Below, in pieces: positions 7,178-15,502 of a DNA stretch of 64,000 bases. The stretch is from positions 124,001 through 188,000 of the forward strand of contig JAQUGR010000002.1 in assembly GCA_028683955.1 (NCBI GenBank), written 5' to 3'. Positions within the stretch are counted from its first letter, which is position 1. The number at the start of each line of letters is the position of its first letter. Position numbers and translations under genes: made by a program. Source of the DNA: Bacillota bacterium (GTDB taxonomy: Bacteria; Bacillota; TC1). The notes under the pieces were generated by a model. That model worked only from the letters and a program-made list of their open reading frames with translations, had not been told where the DNA came from and did not search any database.

Positions 7178-7882
7178 GTGATTAAGGTTAATGATTTATC
7201 ATTTGCTTATGATGATAAAAATGAGGTTCTAAAGAATATAAGTCTTAATATTGACAGTCAAAAAGTAACTGCGATATTAGGTCATAATGGAGCCGGCAAG
7301 ACAACATTATTCAAATGCATTACAGGTCTATTAAAACCCCAAAGTGGTTCAATAGAAATAAAATTAAATAGTAATGAAGAATCTTGCCTAGAAAAATACA
7401 TATCATACATGCCAGATACGGGTGGTCTGTATCCACTTCTTAGTCCAATGGAAAATCTAATATTTCGAGCAAGTTTTTATCAAAATAATAATGAAGCTAA
7501 AGAGTCAGCAATGTACTGGCTTGATAAGGCAAGATTAAATAAATCAGTAGTGAGGTTTTCAGGTAACTTATCTCATGGTATACAAAAGAGACTATCCTTT
7601 GCCTGTGCCTTGATTAATAGTCCCAAAATAATACTATTAGATGAACCAACAAATGGATTAGATCCAGAAAGTATAGATATTATATCTAATATAATAAATG
7701 AAAAAAATAAACAGGACACAACAATACTAATAAATACTCATGACTTAAATTTAGTTAGAGAAGTATGTGATAAAGTTTTTTTTCTACAAAATGGAAAAGT
7801 AATTGGAGAGAACAAAGTATCAGAGATTGAAAAAAACCTAAAAGAGTATTATCTGAAAAAGGTAGGAGCATTTAATGGTTAA
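7178..7882 (+). CDS. ABC transporter ATP-binding protein (ABC-2 exporter type)
   Basis: Energises the membrane protein encoded directly downstream. GTG start with AAGGAGG just before it. The 234 residues contain Walker A GHNGAGKTT (about 35-43), signature LSHGIQKR (about 128-135), Walker B IILLDEPTNGLD and the H-loop NTHD. The LSxGxxxR form of the signature is usual in ABC-2 exporters, so it is not a defect. It overlaps the permease gene by 8 bases. The cargo is unknown; no peptide or immunity gene is recognisable nearby. Confidence 0.9.
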   Translation: MIKVNDLSFAYDDKNEVLKNISLNIDSQKVTAILGHNGAGKTTLFKCITGLLKPQSGSIEIKLNSNEESCLEKYISYMPDTGGLYPLLSPMENLIFRASFYQNNNEAKESAMYWLDKARLNKSVVRFSGNLSHGIQKRLSFACALINSPKIILLDEPTNGLDPESIDIISNIINEKNKQDTTILINTHDLNLVREVCDKVFFLQNGKVIGENKVSEIEKNLKEYYLKKVGAFNG

Positions 7883-8558
7883 AGTAATATTGCTAATAGT
7901 AAAAAAAGAAATAATAGAAACTATCAGTAATAAAAGAAAACTATGGCCTTTTATTTTTGCAATATTGCCAATATTTATGTTTTTTTATACAAAAGGATCT
8001 GATAGTATGTTTGATATTGGTTCAGGAGTCTACATTTTACCAATATTTATAACAACTATTATAGCCATGCAGCTTTCAAGTACCTCAATATTAAATGAAA
8101 AAAGCACTAAAATGCTTGATATTATTTTAGGAATGAAAATAAATGCAGTAATGTTAGTAATTGCAAAAAACACTTTTTCTACAATTTTTTCTATGCTTAT
8201 AGGTCTTATTATTATATTAACAATGAAATTTGGAAGCATATATGCTTTCAGAGAAGATATATTAATTATTAATTTTGGCTATTTGTTTCTATTTTTAACA
8301 ATAACTTATTTTTCGTCGGTTCTTACATTTCTTATTTCATTAATTATAAGAGAGTTAAGTGTTATACCAATTGTTTCTACCTTAGCTTTAATTCTATTTA
8401 CTGGAACCATATATAAGCTTCTAATTCTGATTGATATCTATATTTTTTCTAATACAATCTTGTTTAGCCTTGCCATTTTTTTCATAATAATAAATATAGT
8501 CATGACATTTATCGATGCTTATTGTTTAACAAGGTCACAATTCCTTATATCTATATAG
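7875..8558 (+). CDS. ABC-2 type permease, six membrane helices
   Basis: Partner of the preceding ATPase. 227 residues begin with a short cytoplasmic KKEIIETISNKRK segment, then about six hydrophobic segments in the ABC-2/CcmB-like arrangement. Translational coupling through the 8-base overlap supports a two-subunit exporter. Substrate unknown. No terminator is obvious before the next gene. Confidence 0.78.
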   Translation: MVKVILLIVKKEIIETISNKRKLWPFIFAILPIFMFFYTKGSDSMFDIGSGVYILPIFITTIIAMQLSSTSILNEKSTKMLDIILGMKINAVMLVIAKNTFSTIFSMLIGLIIILTMKFGSIYAFREDILIINFGYLFLFLTITYFSSVLTFLISLIIRELSVIPIVSTLALILFTGTIYKLLILIDIYIFSNTILFSLAIFFIIINIVMTFIDAYCLTRSQFLISI

Positions 8559-8691
8559 GTTAGACTATTAGTAATTAAAATAAATATGAAACTTTAATAA
8601 TAATATTTGTAGGTGTATAATCATAATATAAGCCAACATAAAAATATTGAGTATTCTAGTTTACTCGAAAAAATAAAAAGGCGGTGTTTAA

Positions 8692-8949
8692 ATGAGAGTT
8701 ACAGATATTGAACCATGCATTAAAGTAACAAAAGAAGGAGAAATTCCTGGAACTGGACTGTATATAGAATTTGGAGATCAAGTTAGAATTACAGACAGTG
8801 AAGGCGTAAAAACAGAAGGTAGATTCTATTTGTTTGAATCAGGAGCTGGTTTAGATGAGGATGATATGTTGTATATAATATTAGAGGATGAAAACCAGTT
8901 TAGAATAGGTGTCAGCTCAATCGATGATTTAGAAAAAATAGAAAAATAG
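8692..8949 (+). CDS. Small acidic protein of unknown function
   Basis: 85 residues, strongly acidic (many D/E in the second half), no signal or membrane segment. Alternating hydrophobic stretches such as GLYIEFGDQVRITD and GRFYLFES suggest a small beta barrel. AAGGCGGTG ribosome site and good coding pattern, followed by a strong terminator, so it is a real single-gene unit. I do not recognise the family. Confidence 0.65.
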   Translation: MRVTDIEPCIKVTKEGEIPGTGLYIEFGDQVRITDSEGVKTEGRFYLFESGAGLDEDDMLYIILEDENQFRIGVSSIDDLEKIEK

Positions 8950-9003
8950 ATTTAGATAAAATATTATTTGATTGGATAGATAATTTAATATAAAATAAGA
9001 ATT

Positions 9004-9046
9004 GAAAGTAAAAGGAACCTAATATGGCTCCTTTTACTTTCTTTAA
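9004..9046. terminator. Strong hairpin terminator
   Basis: GAAAGTAAAAGGAACC (9004-9019) pairs with GGCTCCTTTTACTTTC (9026-9041), with T-rich flank downstream. It ends the 8692-8949 gene. Confidence 0.85.
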
Positions 9047-9300
9047 TTTAGGTTATTTCATAAGTGAACCGTTAAATCACCAAGAGCATTCGTGAAAGCT
9101 TTTCCTATTGCATTCCATAAAAGTTGATTGAAGAAATAGTTCTTTTATATTTAGAATTACATAGTCTTTTCGCTTAGTTGATCCAATAGCTTCTTATGAA
9201 CTAAATCAAGTATCCTTAATAATTACTTTAACCTTTTTAAGCTGAAATTCATTAACTAAAAGATTGGATTTCTTTTGTAAATGGTTGAAAAATAAATTTC
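9047..9300 (-). pseudogene. Decayed coding remnant (unidentified)
   Basis: About 250 bases with no intact gene. The minus strand shows protein-like stretches broken by stops and at least one frameshift: LLVNEFQLKKVKVIIKDT, then EAIGSTKRKDYVIL, then in another frame GKAFTNALGDLTVHL before a stop near 9060. Together they look like the degraded C-terminal end of one gene, but I cannot name it. It lies directly downstream of the ABC importer on the same strand, so it may have been a fourth operon gene. Confidence 0.35.
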
Positions 9301-9302
9301 TT

Positions 9303-10043
9303 TTAAATATTTTTATTAAATAACTTATAATCTAAGTCATAAACTTTATTAGATAAATTAACAAATGAATAATCCTGAGTATCTTCAATCTGTTTAGAAA
9401 AAATATCTTGAACAGTTCCTAATTGTCGAATTTGGCCATTAACAAGTACAACAATTCTATCTGCTAACTTTCGAGCTTCAACAAGGTTATGAGTAACATA
9501 AAGTATAGTTAAATTCAATCGTTTTTGCAATTCTTTCAATTCTTTACGAATGCTCTTTGAAGTGGCAGCATCTAGACTAGATAGTGGTTCATCAAGAAGT
9601 AAAATTTTCGGTTCCATAATAATAGAACGTGCTAAGCCTATCCTTTGTTTTTCTCCTCCACTTAGATTCTTTGGATAACGTTTACTTAAATGGGATATAT
9701 GCAAAAGAGAAAGAACTTCTTTGACCTTATCATTTATTAAATCATTACAATATCCCCTAGCCCTTAATCCAAAAGCAATATTTTCAAAAGTATTGAGATG
9801 GGGAAATAGATAAACTTCCTGGAAAAGATAACCTACATTTCGTTTTTCTGTTGGTATTAGATTAACATCTTTTTGATTGAAAAGTACATTACCCTTATAT
9901 TCAGTTAAACCTGCAATTACATTGAGCAAAGTACTCTTCCCTGCCCCTGTAAATCCTAGAACCACAATAAACTCTCCATCTTGAATATCTAGAGTCACAT
10001 CATTTAAACAATGAGAAGTAGTAATGTTTTTTAAACTTATCAT
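9303..10043 (-). CDS. ABC importer ATP-binding protein (oxyanion/NitT-TauT type)
   Basis: ATPase of an importer with the next two genes. Start ATG at 10043, because GGAGATG, overlapping the permease stop, precedes it; the frame is open to a GTG at 10064. The 246 residues show Walker A GFTGAGKST, Q-loop LFQE, signature LSGGEKQR and Walker B ILLLDEPLSSLD, then the H-loop THN. The P-loop begins GFTG where GPSG or GHNG is usual. The short C-terminal extension resembles molybdate/tungstate ATPases but has no complete TOBE domain. Divergent regulator context supports a molybdate or tungstate importer. Confidence 0.85.
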   Translation of the reverse strand: MISLKNITTSHCLNDVTLDIQDGEFIVVLGFTGAGKSTLLNVIAGLTEYKGNVLFNQKDVNLIPTEKRNVGYLFQEVYLFPHLNTFENIAFGLRARGYCNDLINDKVKEVLSLLHISHLSKRYPKNLSGGEKQRIGLARSIIMEPKILLLDEPLSSLDAATSKSIRKELKELQKRLNLTILYVTHNLVEARKLADRIVVLVNGQIRQLGTVQDIFSKQIEDTQDYSFVNLSNKVYDLDYKLFNKNI

Positions 10044-10050
10044 ATTGCAT

Positions 10051-10803
10051 TCATCTCCAATCACCTGAAACTTTATTTTCTATCCATAAAAATATATGCT
10101 CAAAAGTTGAACTCATAAATGATAGCAAAACCAAACATACCATAATAACATCTACACGGATTAAAGATTCCGCATTCATCAACAAAGAACCAATACCATT
10201 TGGAATAGCAAACATTTCTGCGGCAATAACAGTTTTCCAAACCATTCCTGCCTCAAGACGTAACCCGGTAAAAATATTTGGCGAAGCAATAGGCATAATA
10301 ACGTGCCATAGAATATACCAGTAAGAAGCGCCAAGTGTACGTGCCGCTTTAATATATTCTGCTTTCACTTCTTTTATTCCGGTCAAGGTATTATAAGCTA
10401 CTGGAAAAAATGCACAGATAAATATTAATGTAATAGGTAAAGTCTCATTGATTCCTATCCATAACATTAACAAAGGTAACCATCCTAAAGTAGGAATCGG
10501 GAAAAGAATACTTATAATTGGTCTTAAACTATATTCAATTACTTTATTAACACCCATAATTATGCCAACAAGTAATCCCATCAAACAACCTAAAATATAA
10601 CCTATTACAACTCTTATAAAACTTGCTCCTAAACTCTTAAGAAGAATTCCATTGGTTAAAAGAACGCCGAATTCTACAATAACTTTACTGAAAGGAGGAA
10701 ATAATTGAGTATTTGCAATACATCCAGCTATTTCCCAAGTAGCGAGAAACAATCCAATAGGTATAAGAAATAGTAACTTATTTTTAAAAAGTGTTAGTTT
10801 CAT
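10051..10803 (-). CDS. ABC importer permease (SsuC/TauC-like)
   Basis: 250 residues with about six membrane helices and the inner-membrane-component EAA loop (VKAEYIKAARTLGASYWYILWHVIMP, in which LGAS and P are conserved). Family members import sulfonates, nitrate, taurine or similar anions. AGGTGA ribosome site before ATG 10803. It is the middle gene of a minus-strand operon, 20 bases after the binding-protein gene. Confidence 0.88.
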   Translation of the reverse strand: MKLTLFKNKLLFLIPIGLFLATWEIAGCIANTQLFPPFSKVIVEFGVLLTNGILLKSLGASFIRVVIGYILGCLMGLLVGIIMGVNKVIEYSLRPIISILFPIPTLGWLPLLMLWIGINETLPITLIFICAFFPVAYNTLTGIKEVKAEYIKAARTLGASYWYILWHVIMPIASPNIFTGLRLEAGMVWKTVIAAEMFAIPNGIGSLLMNAESLIRVDVIMVCLVLLSFMSSTFEHIFLWIENKVSGDWR

Positions 10804-10823
10804 TAGCAGTTTATCACCTATCC

Positions 10824-11870
10824 TTAATTTATTGCCATGATTTCTTTAGCATTAAAAGATTTTGTTAAATATCCTAATTCATACATTTTATCGATTATAG
10901 TCTGGACTTCTTTAATGCTTATTTCTGGGGTCATGTTTAAATTCTTAATTGAAGCGGCGGCAAGTGTAGGAGTTAATTCCAAATTAGCCTCTGGACTTTT
11001 TGTTTCTTCCTTTATTATTTCTTGATTTATATTTAAAACTTGAGATATTATATTGGCTGCATCTTGGGGATTTGAATTCATAAGTTGGATACTTTTACTA
11101 TTAATCTGTTTTAATTCTTCTACAATTTTTGGATTATTGTTAATTAAAGCATCTGTTACCACAAGTACACTACCTTGCATATCCGGCCAAATGTCAGAGC
11201 TTTTAACCAACATTTTCATACCAGGAAATGATGCTGCCAAAGTAGCAAAGTGTTCAGGCACAAACACAGCATCAACTTTACCATTTAGCAAGGCCATAAG
11301 TTGTTTGGCTGCATTCATTCTAACAGTATTCGACATAATTTTATCAGTATTTAAATTTTCCTTTTCAATCAGTAGCATTTGTAAGAAGTCTGTGGTGGTA
11401 CCTTGAGGACCATTTGCTATTTTTATTCCACTATTTTCTAAATCGCTTATTTTTTTAATTTTGGAGCTATTTACAACGAGAGCATAGCCATTTTTATGAG
11501 TTCCGGCAATAATCTTGATAGGTACACCACCATTTGCATAAGTAAAAATTGCAGGAACCAAACACATATAACTAACATCAAAATCACCTTTTGTAAAGGC
11601 TGCAGCTACACCTACTCCACTTGCATATACCTTAACATCATTAATATCAATTCCTGACTTTTGAAAAAGATCTTTATCCTGAGCATAGTAAAAAGAAGCT
11701 GCATGATCTGTGTATTCAACTGCAATATTTATAGTATTTTCTTTTTCTGGTTTTGTTTGGACTGAGTTGATTTTAGAGCAACCATAAAATAATAATCCAG
11801 TAAATGAGGCTAGAATTAATAAAATAGTTGAAACTCTAATTGAAATTTTTAATTTGTTTAAAAAAAACAT
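10824..11870 (-). CDS. Substrate-binding lipoprotein of the ABC importer (NMT1/SsuA-like)
   Basis: Extracellular receptor of the importer. The 348 residues open with a basic N-region and a hydrophobic helix ending in the lipobox LFYGC, so Cys31 would be acylated. The rest is a periplasmic-binding fold of the NMT1/SsuA type, with DAVFVPEHFATLA and VVTDALI segments. AAGGAG precedes the ATG. First gene of the operon, divergent from the HTH regulator with about 200 bases between. Confidence 0.85.
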   Translation of the reverse strand: MFFLNKLKISIRVSTILLILASFTGLLFYGCSKINSVQTKPEKENTINIAVEYTDHAASFYYAQDKDLFQKSGIDINDVKVYASGVGVAAAFTKGDFDVSYMCLVPAIFTYANGGVPIKIIAGTHKNGYALVVNSSKIKKISDLENSGIKIANGPQGTTTDFLQMLLIEKENLNTDKIMSNTVRMNAAKQLMALLNGKVDAVFVPEHFATLAASFPGMKMLVKSSDIWPDMQGSVLVVTDALINNNPKIVEELKQINSKSIQLMNSNPQDAANIISQVLNINQEIIKEETKSPEANLELTPTLAAASIKNLNMTPEISIKEVQTIIDKMYELGYLTKSFNAKEIMAIN

Positions 11871-11946
11871 GGCAATTATCTCCTTATTAAATAAAATTTT
11901 TCAACTTAATTGAACTTTATATATTCATTTTCATCTTAATTCACAC

Positions 11947-11975
11947 TTGTAATAAAATTAAATGTGCGATATAAT
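11947..11975 (+). promoter_or_regulatory. Promoter of the divergent regulator
   Basis: TTGTAA (11947-11952), 17-base spacer, perfect TATAAT (11970-11975). It leaves an untranslated leader of about 95 bases before 12077, and lies in the shared space with the importer operon. Confidence 0.5.
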
Positions 11976-12076
11976 ATGAATAAGGATATAAATGCTCTAT
12001 TAAAGTATTTTAAGTCTAATTATACATTGTTTCACACATATTTTCAATTAGAAGTTTTTTATAAAGGAGTTTGGAA

Positions 12077-13015
12077 ATGAACCAAAAGAATGCACTATCT
12101 ACACAAGAAGTTGCAGAAATGCTTAATGTAAGTAAAAGTACAATTTATGACTTGATTAAAAAAGGTGAAATACGTTCATATAAGGTAGGGAGAAAGGTTA
12201 GGTTCACAGAAGCAGATTTAAATGAATATATTTCCCGTTCAAGGCACATTCAATCTATTGGAAATATTACTGCTGACACAACAGATTTCAATCTTTCAGG
12301 AAATGATCTTAAAACTGATGGTTTTATTATTTGTGGGCAGGATTTGATTTTGGATGTATTGTCTAACTATATGAGATTGCATGATGTCCCAGCTCTTAGA
12401 GCATATATTGGCAGTTATGATAGTTTGATTTCTTTATACAGAAAAAAAATTAATGTTGCATCTGCTCACTTGTGGGATGGGGATACCGATTCGTATAATA
12501 TTCCTTATGTAAGAAGACTTATACCTGGTATTCCAACAGTTATAATTCATCTGACTTGGAGAATGCAGGGGCTTTATGTTGCGAAGGGGAATCCGAAAAA
12601 TATAAAGAACTGGTCAGATTTTGGACGCGAAGATATTATTATAATTAATAGAGAAAAAGGTGCAGGCTCAAGAGTCCTTCTAGATGAAAACCTTAAAATT
12701 CTTGGTATAGAAGGTAGCTCTATCAAAGGATATAATAATGAAATATCATCACATTTTGCAGTTGCAAGTGCTGTAAGCAGTGGCAAAGCTGATGTAGCTA
12801 TTGGGAGTGAAAAAATGGCAAGACAGGTCGATAATATTGAATTTATTCCCTTGCAGAAAGAAAGATATGATCTTGTAATTAGAAAAGAGGATATGAATAC
12901 AAAGGAAATCGAAATGCTCTTAAAAATCATTCGCTCTGAAGCTTTTAAAAATGAATTTGAAAACATAGGAGGATATGATACAAGTGATATGGGGAAAATA
13001 GCGACTGAGGTTTAG
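12077..13015 (+). CDS. Excisionase-type HTH fused to a periplasmic-binding-protein-like domain (COG1910 type), probable Mo/W regulator
   Basis: One-component sensor: residues 5-55 form a MerR/excisionase-type HTH (LSTQEVAEMLNVSKSTIYDLIKKGE, KVGRKVRF). Residues 80-300 are a binding-protein-like domain with AHLWDGDTDSYNIPY and GAGSRVLLDE, as in regulators linked to molybdate and tungstate uptake. Start ATG 12077 with AAGGAG seven bases upstream; an in-frame TTG lies two codons earlier. Divergent orientation suggests it controls the importer at 9303-11870 in response to its substrate. 312 residues. Confidence 0.78.
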   Translation: MNQKNALSTQEVAEMLNVSKSTIYDLIKKGEIRSYKVGRKVRFTEADLNEYISRSRHIQSIGNITADTTDFNLSGNDLKTDGFIICGQDLILDVLSNYMRLHDVPALRAYIGSYDSLISLYRKKINVASAHLWDGDTDSYNIPYVRRLIPGIPTVIIHLTWRMQGLYVAKGNPKNIKNWSDFGREDIIIINREKGAGSRVLLDENLKILGIEGSSIKGYNNEISSHFAVASAVSSGKADVAIGSEKMARQVDNIEFIPLQKERYDLVIRKEDMNTKEIEMLLKIIRSEAFKNEFENIGGYDTSDMGKIATEV

Positions 13016-13035
13016 ATCCTGTATGAGCCTTCTGG

Positions 13036-13064
13036 TTGACACTAAATGTTAATGAATCTATAAT
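13036..13064 (+). promoter_or_regulatory. Strong sigma-A promoter of the TauE/SafE leader
   Basis: Perfect TTGACA (13036-13041), 17-base spacer, perfect TATAAT (13059-13064). Transcription would begin near 13071 and give a leader of about 228 bases before the permease gene. Confidence 0.8.
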
Positions 13065-13094
13065 AAAATTGAAATACTTTAAAGTAGATAAATA

Positions 13095-13272
13095 AAAATT
13101 TCTGAGCCATTATTTCTAAAAGATAAATTCTCACGAATAAATGGCCTGAGTTATTAACTCACGGGTTTATTGAGAAATTAGTAAGCCTTCCGCGTTTGAG
13201 AAAGAAATTACATTATTAACTGAGTAACTAACCTCGGTTTATTATGCCTGTTCTCAAACAGGCATTTTTATT
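13095..13272 (+). ncRNA. Riboswitch-type leader with antiterminator/terminator; candidate Mo/W cofactor (MOCO) RNA
   Basis: Seen: GCCAT (13106-13110) pairs with ATGGC (13141-13145); GAGTTATTAACTC forms a hairpin near 13148-13160, followed by ACGGGTTTATT and AAGCCTTCCGCG. A terminator with stem ATGCCTGTT/AACAGGCAT (13244-13265) and a T run ends at 13272. GTTTGAGA (13194-13201) is the exact reverse complement of TCTCAAAC (13252-13259) in that terminator, so the aptamer 3' part can act as antiterminator. The order of stems and conserved blocks resembles the MOCO RNA motif from memory. The switch architecture is well supported; the ligand is inferred partly from the neighbouring Mo/W-type regulator. 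Confidence 0.6.
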
Positions 13273-13298
13273 TGAAAAAAATATGATGGAGGTAAGAA

Positions 13299-14114
13299 AT
13301 GAAAAATACCAAAAAAACACTTCTCGCAATTATAACAGGAACACCAATAGGAACCTTAGGTGGCTTGATAGGACTAGGAGGAGCAGAATTTAGACTACCA
13401 ATACTAGTAGGACTATTTAAATACAGACCAAGGAAAGCAATAGCATTAAATATACTAATTAGTTTAATAACTGTTTTATCTTCACTATTTTTTAGATTTG
13501 GGAAATTTAATATTAGCACCTTAACACCCCTGTTATTAATAATTGTCTCAATAATAGCAGGATCAATGACAGGAGCATTCTTTGGAGCAGATCTATCCTC
13601 CAAGGTATCCGAAAAACTTCTAAAAAGAATAATACTTGGACTACTAATATGCATAGGATCACTACTAATCTTTGAAAGCTTCGTACCCTTTACTTCAGGC
13701 CTAATAGCCTTTTCAGCAACCTATCAAAAAGTCATACTAGCCTTACTTTTAGGTGTAGTAATAGGACTTATAAGCAGTATGCTAGGAGTAGCTGGTGGAG
13801 AACTTATCATTCCAACCCTAATCTTAATATTTGGTGTAGATGTTAAACTAGCAGGAACTGCCAGCTTACTAATTAGTCTACCAACAATGCTAATAGGCAT
13901 AGGCAGACACAAAGCCAATAAAGTATACGATGATAAATCAGATATTCTTAGTCTAGTAGTACCAATGGGTATTGCCTCAATTATCGGGGCCTTTATAGGA
14001 GCAGCCTTAATAAATTATGTATCATCAAATACACTAAAACTAATACTAGGTCTAATACTAATGGCCTCAGCAATAAAACTATTTATGGAAAAAAAGAAAA
14101 ACAGCACTAATTAA
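13299..14114 (+). CDS. TauE/SafE family membrane permease
   Basis: 271 residues, about eight membrane segments in two halves, each opening with a glycine-rich motif (GTLGGLIGLGGAEFRLP near 17-31 and SSMLGVAGGELIIPT near 159-173), typical of COG0730 transporters of sulfite, sulfonates or other anions. GGAGG lies 6 bases before ATG. The structured leader upstream indicates ligand control. Its coding strand is A-rich, and the same DNA strand stays A/C-rich through the convergent CLC gene. Confidence 0.85.
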   Translation: MKNTKKTLLAIITGTPIGTLGGLIGLGGAEFRLPILVGLFKYRPRKAIALNILISLITVLSSLFFRFGKFNISTLTPLLLIIVSIIAGSMTGAFFGADLSSKVSEKLLKRIILGLLICIGSLLIFESFVPFTSGLIAFSATYQKVILALLLGVVIGLISSMLGVAGGELIIPTLILIFGVDVKLAGTASLLISLPTMLIGIGRHKANKVYDDKSDILSLVVPMGIASIIGAFIGAALINYVSSNTLKLILGLILMASAIKLFMEKKKNSTN

Positions 14115-14126
14115 GTGCTGTTTTTA
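14096..14126. terminator. Bidirectional terminator between TauE/SafE and CLC genes
   Basis: ACAGCACT (14101-14108) pairs with AGTGCTGT (14114-14121), with A run before and T run after. It can serve both convergent genes. Confidence 0.8.
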
Positions 14127-14148
14127 ATAAACATTAATCTTTATATAT

Positions 14149-15375
14149 TTAATTATCAATACTATCTAAATAACTATATGATTTTTGTGCTTTGTAAATA
14201 CTTCTATTACCATTAAAGACATAAGCCAAAGAACAAACAATAACAAACAACAAAGTATTATTAGCACCAAAGACCTCAACACCAATAAGAATAGGAGCCA
14301 AAAGAGTATTAGTAGCGCTACCAAACACAGCAGCATAACCAAGAGCCCCAATCAAAACAGGAGGAAGTCCCAAGAGACTAGCTAGAACAACACCCAAAGT
14401 AGCACCGATAGCAAAAAGAGGAGTAACCTCACCACCTTGGTAACCTGCTGATAGAGTTAAAATAGTTAGAGAGAATTTAAAAAACCAATCATAAAAATTA
14501 ATACTATCACCATTAAAACTAGCACTGATTAAATTAGTACCAAGACCAGTATATCTACCCAATCCTAAAACTAACAAGAGAATAGATAGACCAACACCCA
14601 TAATAAAAATCCTCCTTAGAGGATTAACCAAAATCTTAGCAAAAAACCTCTTAGAAGAATCAAGAATATGAGCAAAGCCACCACCGACTATTCCAAAAAT
14701 AATACCAATAATCACTAACTTAAATATAGTAGAAGAATTAATATCCAAACTATCCTTAACAACAAAAGAAAACTTTTCCAAACCTAAATAATGTGAAGTA
14801 AAACTAGCAACATAAGAACCAACCAAAGCCGGCAACAAAGCCTCATAAACAAGACTACCAGCCACCATAACCTCCATGGCAAAAAAAGTAGCAGCCAAAG
14901 GAGTCTGAAACAAACCAGCAAAACCAGCAGCCATACCAGCAATCATCAAAACCCTAGAATTATCCGACAATTTTAACTTCCTACCTATATTATGAGAAAT
15001 TGCACCACCTAACTGAACCGCAACACTCTCACGTCCAGCACTGCCACCAAACAAATGAGTCAACCAAGTACTAACCATAACTAAAGGAATAAGCATCTTC
15101 GGTATTTTCTCATTATTTCCATGACAAGTTTCAAAAATCAAAGACATTCCCTTAAGGCTATGATTACTAAACTTTCTATATAAAAGAATAATTATAACAC
15201 CAGCTAAAGGAAGTAAAGGAACAAAAACAAATATATAATTATCCCTGATTTCTGATACTTTCAATAAGCCAAGACCAAAAATAGTATCGATTATTCCCAC
15301 AACGATACCAATCAAAGCTGCAAGAAAAGTGTGATACAAAATTTCTCTATAGTTGTCTATAATTTTACGAATCAT
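14149..15375 (-). CDS. CLC-type fluoride/proton antiporter (CLC-F-like)
   Basis: Exports fluoride to protect enzymes such as pyrophosphatase and enolase. Start ATG at 15375 with AAGGAG nine bases upstream; the frame is open 18 codons further into the riboswitch terminator, which cannot be coding. The 408 residues have about ten helices with CLC motifs GGSAGRESVAVQLGG, FQTPLAATFFAMEV and GYQGGEVTPLF. Assignment to fluoride and not chloride rests on the fluoride riboswitch directly upstream. Confidence 0.9.
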   Translation of the reverse strand: MIRKIIDNYREILYHTFLAALIGIVVGIIDTIFGLGLLKVSEIRDNYIFVFVPLLPLAGVIIILLYRKFSNHSLKGMSLIFETCHGNNEKIPKMLIPLVMVSTWLTHLFGGSAGRESVAVQLGGAISHNIGRKLKLSDNSRVLMIAGMAAGFAGLFQTPLAATFFAMEVMVAGSLVYEALLPALVGSYVASFTSHYLGLEKFSFVVKDSLDINSSTIFKLVIIGIIFGIVGGGFAHILDSSKRFFAKILVNPLRRIFIMGVGLSILLLVLGLGRYTGLGTNLISASFNGDSINFYDWFFKFSLTILTLSAGYQGGEVTPLFAIGATLGVVLASLLGLPPVLIGALGYAAVFGSATNTLLAPILIGVEVFGANNTLLFVIVCSLAYVFNGNRSIYKAQKSYSYLDSIDN

Positions 15376-15406
15376 AATTTTACTCCTTATATAGTGGTGA
15401 TAATAT

Positions 15407-15455
15407 AAAAAAACTGATGTTTCCTGCATTAATTTAATACTGCAGAAGTCATCAG
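15407..15455 (-). terminator. Terminator of the fluoride riboswitch
   Basis: On the minus strand CATCAG (plus 15414-15419 as CTGATG) closes a stem with CTGATG (plus 15450-15455), with a second TGCAG/CTGCA block inside, then seven T. Its 5' arm is part of the aptamer, so ligand binding and termination exclude each other. Confidence 0.85.
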
Positions 15456-15502
15456 CATAAATGCGGTTTAGGTTTTAGCCTGGGGAGTACTTCATTCCCA
15501 CT
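15439..15502 (-). ncRNA. Fluoride (crcB) riboswitch aptamer
   Basis: The minus strand reads GGGAATGAAGTACTCCC, a small hairpin region, then GCTGATGACTTCTGC. This matches the fluoride aptamer layout: an AUGAAGU-type segment that forms a pseudoknot/stem with ACUUC in the conserved CUGAUGrCUYCU tail. The same tail starts the terminator. The regulated gene, a CLC antiporter, is one of the standard targets of this riboswitch. Confidence 0.9.

Noticed and set aside
7178-8558. Bacteriocin exporter with immunity gene
   Set aside because: The ABC pair is of exporter type, but no leader peptide, peptidase domain or modification gene is nearby, and the 8692 protein has no double-Gly motif.
15376-15429. 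N-terminal extension of the CLC protein (18 codons)
   Set aside because: The extension would be encoded by the terminator stem of the fluoride riboswitch and lacks a ribosome site; AAGGAG marks the internal ATG.
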